A DNA stretch of 56,163 nucleotides from CAILUG01 sp038125665 (GCA_038125665.1 JAYPEI010000011.1:1-56163), one strand, 5' to 3'. Numbered from the stretch's first letter, positions 45,725 through 55,257 are shown. A program made the numbers and translations. The notes: generated by a model not told the origin, from the sequence alone.

Positions 45725-46225
45725 CTAATTAGAAGCAGGGGGATTAACTGTGGCAGGATCCCAATGTTCGTCTGCTTTGCCGTCTACAAAACGCCACATA
45801 TCAAACCAGCTTGTGGTGTATTCTTCTCCTGTAACAGGATGTTTATGAGCGCGTGGAATCACGACAGTCACGTAATCGTCCTCTGCTGTAACGCTGACGA
45901 TTGGGGTGGTTAGTTGTTCACAACTAGCCGACGGCTGTCTCTTGGCGACTTGGGTAAAATAGAAAATTACACCTTCAAGACCTGAAGCAGCATTAGGATT
46001 GTGCTGAATATATGCATCTGTTAACCATTCACCGGCACGGTCCCACTGATTACACTGCAAAAGTTCACGCATAATATGCAAAGTGGCTTGCTTGTTTCGA
46101 TGCAAAACTGGATCAGAATCAGTGAATAATGATTCATCGGGAGAACCGATTACTGGTTCCTGTGCATAGGCTAAAGAGCCAGCAAGTAAAGCTGCAGTAG
46201 TCGCTAGCATTTTGAGTGTTTTCAT
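45725..46225 (-). CDS. Exported SnoaL/NTF2-like protein, single domain
   Basis: 166 residues with a signal peptide ending near SLAYAQ. The mature protein has the SnoaL-type layout: NKQATLHIMRELLQCNQWDR, AYIQHNPNAASGLEGVIFYF, then beta strands ending in TSWFDMWRFVDGKADEHWD. The H-N-P and E-H-W-D positions match the predicted SnoaL-like aldol-condensation enzyme group, though no substrate is known. It is on the opposite strand to its neighbours, convergent with paralogue 3 and divergent from paralogue 4. Confidence 0.82.
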   Translation of the reverse strand: MKTLKMLATTAALLAGSLAYAQEPVIGSPDESLFTDSDPVLHRNKQATLHIMRELLQCNQWDRAGEWLTDAYIQHNPNAASGLEGVIFYFTQVAKRQPSASCEQLTTPIVSVTAEDDYVTVVIPRAHKHPVTGEEYTTSWFDMWRFVDGKADEHWDPATVNPPASN

Positions 46226-46471
46226 AGATATCCCCAGTAGATGTCAATTTTAATGTTTATTTTCTCTTGGTATTCTTGGCTTTCAGCTTCTGGGTCAATT
46301 CAGACCTAGGTATCAAGTATCGAGCTCAAACCAGTTTGCTCAGTATAGGCTAGCTTGGACCAAAATTGCCATAGTTGCCCCCAAGCCATTAGTTTGCAGT
46401 AAACTTTGATAAAATTGCATAATTCGCCAGTACAAATTTGTTACTAATCAATAACTATAAGAGGGGAAGAG

Positions 46472-47434
46472 ATGAATCGTAAATTGATAGCGTTAACAGC
46501 TTTGCTATTGACTTGTCTGGGAACCCAGCCAGTTTTGGCGCAGAGTTGTGGCAGAAGCTGTCTAGCGAGTGCGGCTGAAGCTTATATGAAAGCTGTAGTA
46601 AATAACGATAAATCATTAGCAAAGTTATCGGCGGGTTATCGCCAAACTGAAAATACCTCTGTCACAAGAGTAGGAACAGGTGTGTGGGGACGATTTAGCG
46701 AAACTGCTGCTCAATCTTATCTCTACACAGACGAAATAACTGGGCAAGTACTTTGGTTTGGTACACTACAAAGTAATGAGCGCACTGAAGTTGCCATGGT
46801 TCGCATCAAGGTAGAAGAGTTGGAAATTACGGAAGCTGAATGGTTCTATACAGCTCCAGGGTTAGCAGGAATGAATGGTCCTCCCACAACCGATGGTACC
46901 GGTGCTCTTTTTTCGAATCCTGAGTTTGTGGAACAACACCCACCCATTGTTAGAGTAGTTCCTCCATCGGAGAGGTTAACTAGAGCTGCATTGAGAGGAA
47001 TTGCTAATAGCTATTTTGATGGCTTAACAGAAAATGATGGATCCCTTGTGCTGGCTCATCCTGATTGTTACAGAGCGGAAAATGGCGTACTTGTGACTGG
47101 TAGACCCTTGGGTGAAGGAAAAACTGACGGTTATGAGGGCAAGACAAACTGTAACTCAAATTTTAGCAATTTTAATATCAGTAATGTCTCAGCTCGTCGA
47201 TTCCCAATTATTGATGAGGAGCAACAAGTTGTAGTGACTTCGGCCATGTTTATGCGTAATGCTAATGGATTCCAACGTCGCTGCGTATTTATTGAGTTGT
47301 TTTACATCGATGAAGGATATATCTCATCAATCTATTCGGTAATATATTATCCTGATCCTGGTCAGCCAGCTCCTAACTGGGAACCTTATGATGGCAATTT
47401 CCCTTTACCTGAAAGTTTTGGAGAAGCTCGCTAA
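46472..47434 (+). CDS. Secreted two-domain NTF2-like protein, paralogue 4
   Basis: 320 residues; ATG preceded by AAGAGGGGAAG. The signal ends near QPVLAQ and the mature start is CGRSC. First-domain marks are QTENTSVTRVGTGVWG; the second keeps YFDGLTENDG, DCYRAENGVLVTG, NCNSNF and RFPIIDEEQQVV, and ends YYPDPGQPAPNW. It is the most divergent of the four copies, with a longer linker rich in proline. It is followed after 181 bases by the MFS permease gene on the same strand. Confidence 0.76.
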   Translation: MNRKLIALTALLLTCLGTQPVLAQSCGRSCLASAAEAYMKAVVNNDKSLAKLSAGYRQTENTSVTRVGTGVWGRFSETAAQSYLYTDEITGQVLWFGTLQSNERTEVAMVRIKVEELEITEAEWFYTAPGLAGMNGPPTTDGTGALFSNPEFVEQHPPIVRVVPPSERLTRAALRGIANSYFDGLTENDGSLVLAHPDCYRAENGVLVTGRPLGEGKTDGYEGKTNCNSNFSNFNISNVSARRFPIIDEEQQVVVTSAMFMRNANGFQRRCVFIELFYIDEGYISSIYSVIYYPDPGQPAPNWEPYDGNFPLPESFGEAR

Positions 47435-47615
47435 GGTTATGAAATAAGGCGACTACTTTTAGCAAAGACAGCGATTAGATAATCATCGGTCGATGCTTTA
47501 AACCCTGTTTTATTAGTTGCCAATTAAAGACGCATGTTTTATTTTTGTAAATGCATAACAACAAAACTAGGGGCAGTCTCATGCTGCCTATATCCTATGA
47601 AGGGGACAATTAAAT

Positions 47616-48881
47616 ATGCAGACTAGTACTGGTGCAACTGGGTCCAGTTGGGATCCAAGTTATGAATGGAAAATCATTTTATTACTGAGTTTAACATTTG
47701 GCCTTGTTGGATTGGACCGATTCATTCTGCCAATCATTCTCCAGTCGCCAAATTCTACGATGGGGGCAGATCTTGGTCTTACTCCAGCTGATGGGGGAAC
47801 GTTAGCGGGCTATCTTGGCATGGCCTGGGGTATTTCTGCCTTTGTGATGGGTTACATGGCCGACAAACTTGGTCGCAGGGCTGTCCTTGTTCCAGCAATT
47901 TTGATTTTCTCTCTAATGTCAGCATTCTCTGGGCTGGCAAGTTCGGTAATGATGCTGGTTATGGTGCGAGTTATTATGGGACTTGCAGAAGGACCTGTCG
48001 CTTCAACTGGTGTGGCTGTAGCAGTTGAGGCATCCAAGCCTTCAAGAATTGGACTTAATAATGGGATTTTCCAATGTATGGTTTCCCTGTTCGGATTGGC
48101 TCTGGCTCCAATTATTGCCTCGCGCTTATTGGAAAGTTATGACTGGTCAGTAGTATTTATGTTGGTTGGTGCTCCAGGGGTCATTATTGCAGTCATTATG
48201 TGGTTTGTGATTCGTGAGCCCCTTAAGCAATCTGATGCTCTACAGTCCTCTTCGGGCTCTCCTGCCTTATCCATTTCCGGAATGTTTGGGCATCGTAACT
48301 CGAAGGTTGCACCTCTTACGTTAATTTGTGCAATGGGTGGTATTTTTGTTTTAGCCGCACTACTGACTGCCTATTTAACCGCCCCTGTGGGTGCAGGTCT
48401 CGGACTTGATGCTGTCACTGCTGGTAATGTTTTCTCTGCCGTTGGGGTTGGTGGATGTATCGGACAGTTTGCTATGCCGGCTCTGTCTGACATCTTGGGA
48501 AGAAAAATCACAACTTTGGCATCTTACATTCTGGCAGCCATATGTCTTTACAGCTTTTCCACATTAGGTCCAGATAACATAACCTTACTATGGATTACCC
48601 TCTGTGGTGCCTCATTATTCAACTTTGCTGCACTGGCTATCCTAGCTGGTCCTGTGGCAGCAGAGGCAGCTCCTCCTGGTATGTTAGCGTCCATGGCCGG
48701 TTTTGTTATTTTTGCTGGCGAGTTTGTTGGAGGAGGAATTAGCCCTATTATTGCAGGTAATCTTGCAGGTATGTACGGGCTTTCTGCGGCAATTTACTTC
48801 GCTATAGGTGGCTTGTGTTTGGGATTCGTTATTGCTCTTTTCTTGGAAGAAACTGCTCCAAGCAAGACTGGAAAACTGTAA
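47616..48881 (+). CDS. Major facilitator superfamily permease (small organic anion type)
   Basis: 421 residues with about twelve membrane segments; ATG preceded by GAAGGGGA. The loop motif between helices 2 and 3 is MGYMADKLGRRAVLVP, matching the G-x-x-x-D-R/K-x-G-R-R signature, and a related IGQFAMPALSDILGRK occurs between helices 8 and 9. It resembles the proton symporters for carboxylates and aromatic acids, although substrate cannot be read out. It ends before a strong terminator and probably imports products released by the exported enzymes nearby. Confidence 0.9.
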   Translation: MQTSTGATGSSWDPSYEWKIILLLSLTFGLVGLDRFILPIILQSPNSTMGADLGLTPADGGTLAGYLGMAWGISAFVMGYMADKLGRRAVLVPAILIFSLMSAFSGLASSVMMLVMVRVIMGLAEGPVASTGVAVAVEASKPSRIGLNNGIFQCMVSLFGLALAPIIASRLLESYDWSVVFMLVGAPGVIIAVIMWFVIREPLKQSDALQSSSGSPALSISGMFGHRNSKVAPLTLICAMGGIFVLAALLTAYLTAPVGAGLGLDAVTAGNVFSAVGVGGCIGQFAMPALSDILGRKITTLASYILAAICLYSFSTLGPDNITLLWITLCGASLFNFAALAILAGPVAAEAAPPGMLASMAGFVIFAGEFVGGGISPIIAGNLAGMYGLSAAIYFAIGGLCLGFVIALFLEETAPSKTGKL

Positions 48882-49261
48882 TTTCTAATTACCTTATTTT
48901 TTAAAAAAAGACTCAAAACTAAAAAAACCGGAGCTTAAAGCTTCGGTTTTTTTTAATACTCTACACGATTTCAGTAATAATAATTTTCCTTAATCTTATG
49001 TTGTATAAATTAGATTATGCCACCAAGTATGGGTAATAAAATTTATCGATTGCATTAATGAAAAAACAACTCTGTTATTCATTGTTTAAATAACTTAACG
49101 CAATAAAATTACAACAAAAATTCGCCATGATTCTAGGTTACTCAAACCCCCGGGTACTGTGGAGATTATTTTACGCAGGACCAGCTTTGGATCAGAGCAC
49201 CAGTTTTTTCTTTTTATAAAGGCAAAGTAGAGTTTCTGTGGGCAGTTTTAAACAAAATCAG
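48882..49261. other. 380-base AT-rich intergenic region
   Basis: It holds the terminator at 48921-48954 and otherwise AT-rich sequence without a recognisable gene between two convergent units. Nothing further is supported. Confidence 0.5.
48921..48954 (+). terminator. Rho-independent terminator after the MFS gene
   Basis: AAACCGGAGCTT pairs with AAGCTTCGGTTT with one mismatch, and an A-run before and T-run after allow function in both directions. It lies 40 bases after the MFS stop. Confidence 0.85.
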
Positions 49262-50176
49262 CTAGCCTTGCTGGGAGTGGCGTTCACGATAAAGATCTCG
49301 AATTGAGATGGGCCGCTTACCAGTCACAAGCCCTACATGATTTGAGCAAATAGAAAAGAACTGTCTTTTGATGGCCATTTCATATGTGATCATTTCATTG
49401 CTAGCCCAAGCATTGGTATGCTCATTCATCATGCCTTCTTCGTAGTCACGATTAACACCCATGGCATCGAAGATTTTGAGCTTTTCTGCATGAGAAACAT
49501 CAATATATTTAAACTTTCTACCACATTCTTCGCCCAAAATTTTAACAATGTCAGCGAAGCTTAGAAGTTCAGGACCCGTCACTTCATAAATTGCATTTTC
49601 ATGTTTGCTTGGATTTCTCAATACACCAGCGGCAATCCTTGCGCAATCATCTTTGGCAACTGGCGCTACCAGTCCGTCACCTGTGGAAGCGACTAAAACA
49701 CCAGAAGACATGAGCATAGGTACAAACATATCTACAGAGACATCGGCATACCAAGAGTTGCGCAGGAAAGTATATTTGAGCCCACTTTTTTGTAGCATCA
49801 ACTCAGTTGCCATATGCTCATGCCCGGAAATTGAAGGGGTTTGTGGTTGTATCCCCATTGAGGAAGTGTAAACAATGTGTCCAATACCTGCCGCTCGAGC
49901 TGCGATCATCGCGCGTTTATGTTGCTCAGCACGTTTTCCAATGGAGAGTGTAGAGATCAGTAGCAAGACATTCCCCCCCCTCATAGCATCTACAAGTCCC
50001 TCTTTATGACTGAAGTCCGCATGGCGGACGCTTGCACCTCTCTCTACCATTGAGTTCAATTTTTCTGGGGAACGAGTTAAAAGGATTAATTGCTTAGCAG
50101 GGACGCCTAGCATAGTGATTTCGCGAATCACGCGTTGACCAAGATCTCCTGATGCTCCACTGATAACTAATTTCAT
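49262..50176 (-). CDS. NmrA-like NAD(P)-binding protein (quinone reductase QorB type)
   Basis: 304 residues; ATG preceded by GCAGGAG. The Rossmann start KLVISGASGDLGQRVIREI, then DAMRGGNVLLLIS, GIGHIVYTSSMG and LKYTFLRNSWYADV are the pattern of atypical short-chain dehydrogenases of the NmrA/QorB group, which act as NADPH quinone reductases or redox sensors. There is no signal, so it is cytoplasmic. A G8 tract interrupts the coding sequence at 49973-49980 without breaking the frame. It lies 46 bases downstream of the PQQ enzyme gene on the same strand, so probably in one transcript. Confidence 0.88.
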   Translation of the reverse strand: MKLVISGASGDLGQRVIREITMLGVPAKQLILLTRSPEKLNSMVERGASVRHADFSHKEGLVDAMRGGNVLLLISTLSIGKRAEQHKRAMIAARAAGIGHIVYTSSMGIQPQTPSISGHEHMATELMLQKSGLKYTFLRNSWYADVSVDMFVPMLMSSGVLVASTGDGLVAPVAKDDCARIAAGVLRNPSKHENAIYEVTGPELLSFADIVKILGEECGRKFKYIDVSHAEKLKIFDAMGVNRDYEEGMMNEHTNAWASNEMITYEMAIKRQFFSICSNHVGLVTGKRPISIRDLYRERHSQQG

Positions 50177-50222
50177 CTTTTCTCCTGCTACATTTTTACG
50201 AATAATACTGTAATTTTTTTAA

Positions 50223-52133
50223 TTACTTAGGTTTGAATGCAAGTAATACGTTTCCTGGAATGCCCATTAAACCATAACCGGACTGGACAAAAAGTATTCC
50301 ATTAGCTGCCCACACTGAATAGTTATCTATAGCGCCACCCCTAGCTGCAACGCCGTTGAAAGTGTCGAAATCGCGAGCCGTGTCGTAGGTAAAGAGTGGT
50401 TCACCGTTACTTGCAGCAAAGATTTTCAAATAACCATCATTCGCTCCCTGAACCACTGCACCGTCTATCACCAGAGTTGCCGCACTCATCCCATAATTGC
50501 TTTCGCAACTTTTAATTCTTTCTCTACGATCTCCCCTACAATCAGCCTGGTGCATGTAGGACCAGTTGATGTGTCCGGTATCCACGTCCAATGAAAATAG
50601 TCCTGGCGCTACACCATCTGCAGTGGGCCCGAAGGACATATTATTCGCGGCAAACAACCGTTGACCATCAAAGGCCATACCCCAGTGTATTCCCCCCATG
50701 GCACCGCCAGGACCTACTTTAGTGTCCCAGAGAAGTTCACCAGTGTCAGGATCAAAAGCCCAGACTACTCCATTTTTCTGCCCAGCTAAGACTATGTCTT
50801 CACCTTCACTAGTTTGCGCAAGCATCAAACCCGCACCAAAATCCCAATCTTTATTGATACTATATGAGGGGGGACAATTCGGACCATCTGGTTGATTCAT
50901 GCAACCGGTCAGAAAAATATCGTTAGGAGTGGTTTGGTATTGCCAAGCTACAGAGCCATCATCTAACCGAAGCGCTATTACGGCATCAGAGGTCGTTGTA
51001 GCGGGCGCAGAGGTATTTTCACCAGTTCCTATGAAGAGTAGACGACGTTTCCGATCAAGAGCTGGAGCTGTCCAGATGGGGGCTCCAGAAGGACCGTATT
51101 GTTGTACGCCTAGTCGGCTTACCGAGGTAGGTGTTGCTTCTTCCATGGTGTGATAAACCCAAAGCCGCTCACCATTTTTAATATTGAGTGCCACGACGGC
51201 TCCGTGAGAAGTACAACACTCATAGTCGGGTGCTGCTCCCATATTCAGTTCACCCGAAGATATAGGTACATAAATACGATCTTCGAATAGCACTGGCATG
51301 GCTGTCACATTTGAAACGCTTGTAACTTTTACACTAACGTCCCAAAGTACACGAGCGTCTCTGGCGTCCATTAATATTACGTGAGCAGCATTATCAGCGA
51401 AGACAAGTGCTGGGGTGCCATCTGGTAAGTTATGATAGCCTATGGTTGTTCTAAGAGGGATATCGTGCTGATATACCCACTGGATACACGGTAACTCCCT
51501 ACTGATATCGAGTGCAAATAGTTGCCCTGAATCTACTATAGGGTAGAACATAGTATTTCCTACTATTGCTGGTTGGGATCGCATGTTCGCAGTTTGTGGA
51601 AAGCCCATGGACCAAGCCAATTCAAGTTGACCTAAGTCTGAAGTAGTTAGACCCGCTTGTTCTGCACTGAGATATCGATGTCCCTCAAGGTTAATACCTT
51701 GTGTCCAAATGGTGGGTTTGCCCCCTGGATTGAAACCGACTAATTCATTATTTTTACTATTACATGAGTATGCTGATATCCAACTATTATCAATGTCAGC
51801 TGTGGCGCTTAGGTAACTCACAAGCTCGTCAATCTGACGGTCATTAAGTTCAGCAGATTGAATCTTCATTTTTCCATTTGTCAGGGCATAGGATATAGCA
51901 CGAGGCCCCATTTTTTTCAGAGTCTCCAGAGGAGGCGATTTGCTAATTTCAGGATTGTCATGACAAGTACTGCAGACTTCTTCGTATATTGCCTTCCCTT
52001 CACTTGTCACTTCTTGTTGGATGATCTGAGGTTGTGCTAGAACGACCTTAGCTAAGAATAGACCCAAGACAAGAAATATCTGAAGTTTACAAGTAGCGCA
52101 CTGATAATTAGTTTGATGAGAATTAGAGTGCAT
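50223..52133 (-). CDS. Quinohemoprotein dehydrogenase, polyvinyl-alcohol-dehydrogenase-like
   Basis: About 636 residues from ATG 52133; a TTG at 52196 is a weaker start. After a signal (ending near VVLAQ) comes an N-terminal cytochrome c with CSTCH at residues 54-58, then the PQQ propeller with WSMGFPQTANMRSQPAIVG, the vicinal cysteines in DYECCTSHGAVV, and GLFSLDVDTGHINWSYMH. The haem-first order is that of polyvinyl alcohol dehydrogenases, opposite to the haem-last enzyme at 40253. It is periplasmic and oxidises secondary alcohols in characterised relatives. The true substrate here is unknown. Confidence 0.9.
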   Translation of the reverse strand: MHSNSHQTNYQCATCKLQIFLVLGLFLAKVVLAQPQIIQQEVTSEGKAIYEEVCSTCHDNPEISKSPPLETLKKMGPRAISYALTNGKMKIQSAELNDRQIDELVSYLSATADIDNSWISAYSCNSKNNELVGFNPGGKPTIWTQGINLEGHRYLSAEQAGLTTSDLGQLELAWSMGFPQTANMRSQPAIVGNTMFYPIVDSGQLFALDISRELPCIQWVYQHDIPLRTTIGYHNLPDGTPALVFADNAAHVILMDARDARVLWDVSVKVTSVSNVTAMPVLFEDRIYVPISSGELNMGAAPDYECCTSHGAVVALNIKNGERLWVYHTMEEATPTSVSRLGVQQYGPSGAPIWTAPALDRKRRLLFIGTGENTSAPATTTSDAVIALRLDDGSVAWQYQTTPNDIFLTGCMNQPDGPNCPPSYSINKDWDFGAGLMLAQTSEGEDIVLAGQKNGVVWAFDPDTGELLWDTKVGPGGAMGGIHWGMAFDGQRLFAANNMSFGPTADGVAPGLFSLDVDTGHINWSYMHQADCRGDRRERIKSCESNYGMSAATLVIDGAVVQGANDGYLKIFAASNGEPLFTYDTARDFDTFNGVAARGGAIDNYSVWAANGILFVQSGYGLMGIPGNVLLAFKPK

Positions 52134-52379
52134 ATTTTTTCCATTGTGATAGTGGACCTTGCTATTAGTAAACCTGCCTCTGCTGATCTGGGTCAAGTCC
52201 TAAAGAAAATAATATGCTCTATAGTAAGTAAACAAATTATGCTTGCTGAGATATTAAATTTGGTTCTAGACTACATCCACTTATAGTCATGGGCATTGTA
52301 AGGCCAATTTTTTAAGTAATTGCTGAAGATTCAACACTGAAAAAACGAAAAAATTTTACTTTAGAGGGGGAATAGAATC

Positions 52380-52559
52380 ATGCAACGAAATGTTGGATTA
52401 AATGAAAGTTGGGCAAGAATTGTATTGGGGGCGGTCTTATTGATTCTAACTCTTACAGATATAATTCCGTTATGGGGTTTGCTAGGGTTTATTATTGTGG
52501 CTACCGGTATTTTCAATTATTGCCCTTTGTATTCTCTGATTAGAAAGTCCACACGCTAA
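52380..52559 (+). CDS. DUF2892 family small membrane protein
   Basis: 59 residues from ATG 52380, with a strong AGAGGGGG site upstream. It starts MQRNVGLNESWARIVLGAVL and has one hydrophobic hairpin (LLILTLTDIIPLWGLLGFII) followed by GIFNYCPLYSLI, the DUF2892 pattern (YgaP-type membrane segment, often beside sulfurtransferases or detox genes). It is cytoplasmic-membrane located with an inward cysteine. It is shorter than the usual gene-finding cutoff. It stands alone between two minus-strand genes and shares a terminator with the dienelactone-hydrolase-like gene. Confidence 0.88.
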   Translation: MQRNVGLNESWARIVLGAVLLILTLTDIIPLWGLLGFIIVATGIFNYCPLYSLIRKSTR

Positions 52560-52620
52560 GATAGTTTGTACGCTTAAACCTCAGAGTAAAACTGTCATTA
52601 AGATAGCTCTTTCAAAAATA

Positions 52621-52652
52621 AAAAAACGCACTCATTATAAAGTGCGTTTTTT
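52621..52652. terminator. Bidirectional rho-independent terminator
   Basis: AAAAAACGCACT pairs with AGTGCGTTTTTT around CATTATAA, with A- and T-runs on both sides. It serves the DUF2892 gene (plus) and the dienelactone-hydrolase-like gene (minus). Confidence 0.85.
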
Positions 52653-52663
52653 ATTCGCTTGAA

Positions 52664-53539
52664 TTAAGCAAGTGCTCTTTCAAATAAAGTTAGCATACGA
52701 CTCCAGGCTCGCTCAGCCTGAGCTTCATGGTAAACAGCGCTATCTGGAGGACACCAACCATGCAAAGTATCTGTGTAAACCTCAATTTCTGCTCGTAAAC
52801 CGTGAGAATCAAAAGTTTCACGAAGTGTTTCCTTGGCAGCAGGATCCGCCTCGTCATCGTTTGCGGCAATAGCTATCAGGAAGTCTGCTTGCATATCTTT
52901 AATGAGCAGGTGGGGGCTGTTGTCTGCATTCGTGGCTAGACCACCTCCGTGAAAAGTACCGCCCGCACCTACGCGTGATGGGACAGCCGCGGCCGTACGC
53001 ATGACCATTGGTCCTCCCATACAATAGCCAGTTGTTCCAATCTTTTTAGATTTATCAACAACTTCTTGCTGATCCAACCATCCGATAAACGCTTTGGCAT
53101 CAGTGAAGTGAGTTTCTGGTGTCAGGCTTTGAGCAAGAGGCATAACTGTATTCCTGACTTCAGGATCTTGGAAGGAGGCTCCTTCTTCTACTACTGGAGA
53201 CTTCGCAGAGCGATAGAAAGGATTAACTACAAGCACTGAGTAGCCTGATTGAGCTAGCCTTTTGCCCATCGCACGAAAGGCTGGACGAAGTCCCAATATA
53301 TCAGGCCAGACTAGTACAGCTGCATGACTACCAGAAGCAGGGTGTACAAAATAGCAATCGGCCATGCCATCAGGAGTCTGTATTTCAACATCATGCTCTA
53401 TCACTTCTTGCGCATTAACAACGGCAGGCAGCATTATACCCGCCCCTATACCAGTCCCTAATTGAGCAAATTGGCGGCGATTGATGCCCCTTTTCACCAA
53501 ATAAGCAGTTGAATCAACTAATGTGTCCATGTTGCACAT
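52664..53539 (-). CDS. Dienelactone hydrolase family protein, Tat-exported
   Basis: 291 residues; ATG preceded by AGAGGGGAA. The N-terminus carries a twin-arginine signal (NRRQFAQLGTGIGAGIMLPA). The alpha/beta-hydrolase core has VLVWPDILGLRPAFRAMGKRLA, the nucleophile cysteine in GYCMGG, a DDEADP acid region and the histidine in TLHGWCPP, matching the dienelactone-hydrolase triad. Known relatives hydrolyse dienelactones in chlorocatechol breakdown; an exported member may act on other lactones or esters. It is divergent from the carotenoid-oxygenase-like gene with a 140-base spacer. Confidence 0.9.
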   Translation of the reverse strand: MCNMDTLVDSTAYLVKRGINRRQFAQLGTGIGAGIMLPAVVNAQEVIEHDVEIQTPDGMADCYFVHPASGSHAAVLVWPDILGLRPAFRAMGKRLAQSGYSVLVVNPFYRSAKSPVVEEGASFQDPEVRNTVMPLAQSLTPETHFTDAKAFIGWLDQQEVVDKSKKIGTTGYCMGGPMVMRTAAAVPSRVGAGGTFHGGGLATNADNSPHLLIKDMQADFLIAIAANDDEADPAAKETLRETFDSHGLRAEIEVYTDTLHGWCPPDSAVYHEAQAERAWSRMLTLFERALA

Positions 53540-53679
53540 AAAATTCCCCTCTGATTGTGATTATTTCTGCCAAAGCTTCTCAGAACTGGCATGAACTGGT
53601 CAAGAGTGGATGGTCAATAGTTTATCAAGTAGTGGTAGACTTATTCTTTTGAATAAGCAGCCTTGAAGTGAGGAATACT

Positions 53680-55257
53680 ATGCATAGTTCAGATGACGAA
53701 AAATCAAGTAGCAGTCGCCGCGCCTTTCTCGGGGCTAGTATGGGTGCTGCGGGATTAAGTGCTGCTGCTCTAGTAGGGTCAGGTTTGATGGCACAACAGA
53801 CTCAAGCCCAACCACCCATGCCAGGAGTCGCAGCTGTTAACACAGGGCCAGCACCTAAATTATTCCGCGCTGAAATAGATCTTGATGATTGTGAAGTCGA
53901 TGGAAAAATTCCAGAGGATTTATCTGGAGCATTTTACCGAGTGGGCCCTGACCCCCAATACCCTCTGGCACCAGGCAACATTCCTTTCGATGGTGAGGGG
54001 CATGTGAGTATGTTTCGTATAAAGAATGGTCATGCAAGTTATAAAACTCGTTTTGTTCGCAATGAGCGTTGGCAGGCTCAGCACGAGGCGGGCCGTATTC
54101 TTTTCCCCAAGTACCGTAATCCTTCACAAGATGACCCAAGCGTTGTAGGACTGAGTCGATCTACTGCTAACACTCATATTATTAACCATAGAAATCTTCT
54201 GTTAGCTTTGAAAGAGGATAGCCCACCCTCTGCGTTAGACCTCAATACTTTAGATATCGTCGATCCCGTATATACATTTGATGGTCAGCTTAATTCAGCC
54301 GCTTTTACAGCTCATCCAAAAGTAGATTCTGAGACTGGTAATATCGTCGCTTTTGGCTATGAATCCACGGGATTTGGTAGTGATGACGTTACTGCATTTG
54401 AAATTACACCAAGTGGTAAGAAAGTGTGGGAAGCACGAGTAAAAGTACCCTATGTTGGTATGCTGCATGATTTTGCAGTGACTCAAAACTACATAATTTT
54501 GTATGTCATCCCAATGGTTATTGACCACGAGCAAATGAAAAGAGGTGGTATTCATTGGGCATGGGATCCCGAAGGAGTGACCTGGTTGGGTGCTTTTAGA
54601 CGAGACGGAGATGGCTCTGATATTCGTTGGTTCGAAGGACCACATCGCTCCGCTACACACGTGATGGGTGCTTGGGATGATAAAGGTAAAATTTACATTG
54701 ATGTGGAAATGTCTTTATCCAATCCTTTCCCATTCATGCCAATGCAGAGAGGGGCCCAATGGGATCCTGTTAGAGGTACCTCTCACATTACCCGCTTGTC
54801 TGCAGATCTCAATACTAAGCGCCCCTCTGGTTACAGTATTGAGCAGTTAGCACCTTGGACTGGTGCCTTGCCAAGACAGGATGATCGTTATAACACCATG
54901 CCTTATCGCTATGGGTTCTTGGGGACACGCGATATTAATGCCAGTGACCCACGTCAAGCTAATGCAGGTTATGTGCGGTTTGATCATTCAACTGGCAAAC
55001 AAGTTTTCTGGAATGCTGGGGCAGGCGTTAGCTTGGCAGAGTGTTGCTTTGCACCGAAGTCAGAGAGTGCCGCAGAGGGTGAAGGCTACCTAATGGGGTT
55101 AGCTACACGAAATGATCAAGGTGGAAGAGGGGAGTTAGTGATACTGGATGCTCAACGTCTTGAAGATGGCCCTCTGGCTAGAGTGATGCTACCAGTACGT
55201 GCGGTAGGTCAGATACATGGATGGTGGGTGCCAGAATCACAGATGCCGGTATCTTAA
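53680..55257 (+). CDS. Carotenoid/lignostilbene-type dioxygenase, Tat-exported
   Basis: 525 residues from the ATG at 53680, with GAGGA upstream; a GTG at 53668 is in frame. The N-terminus has a twin-arginine signal (SRRAFLGASMGAAGLSAA). The carotenoid-cleavage oxygenase fold has four iron-binding histidines in the expected contexts: TAHPKVD, MLHDFAVT, SATHVMGAWD and QIHGWWVP. Bacterial relatives cleave apocarotenoids or lignostilbenes across a double bond. Tat export is unusual for the family and suggests an extracellular-side substrate. The tannase-like gene follows 45 bases downstream on the same strand. Confidence 0.92.
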   Translation: MHSSDDEKSSSSRRAFLGASMGAAGLSAAALVGSGLMAQQTQAQPPMPGVAAVNTGPAPKLFRAEIDLDDCEVDGKIPEDLSGAFYRVGPDPQYPLAPGNIPFDGEGHVSMFRIKNGHASYKTRFVRNERWQAQHEAGRILFPKYRNPSQDDPSVVGLSRSTANTHIINHRNLLLALKEDSPPSALDLNTLDIVDPVYTFDGQLNSAAFTAHPKVDSETGNIVAFGYESTGFGSDDVTAFEITPSGKKVWEARVKVPYVGMLHDFAVTQNYIILYVIPMVIDHEQMKRGGIHWAWDPEGVTWLGAFRRDGDGSDIRWFEGPHRSATHVMGAWDDKGKIYIDVEMSLSNPFPFMPMQRGAQWDPVRGTSHITRLSADLNTKRPSGYSIEQLAPWTGALPRQDDRYNTMPYRYGFLGTRDINASDPRQANAGYVRFDHSTGKQVFWNAGAGVSLAECCFAPKSESAAEGEGYLMGLATRNDQGGRGELVILDAQRLEDGPLARVMLPVRAVGQIHGWWVPESQMPVS

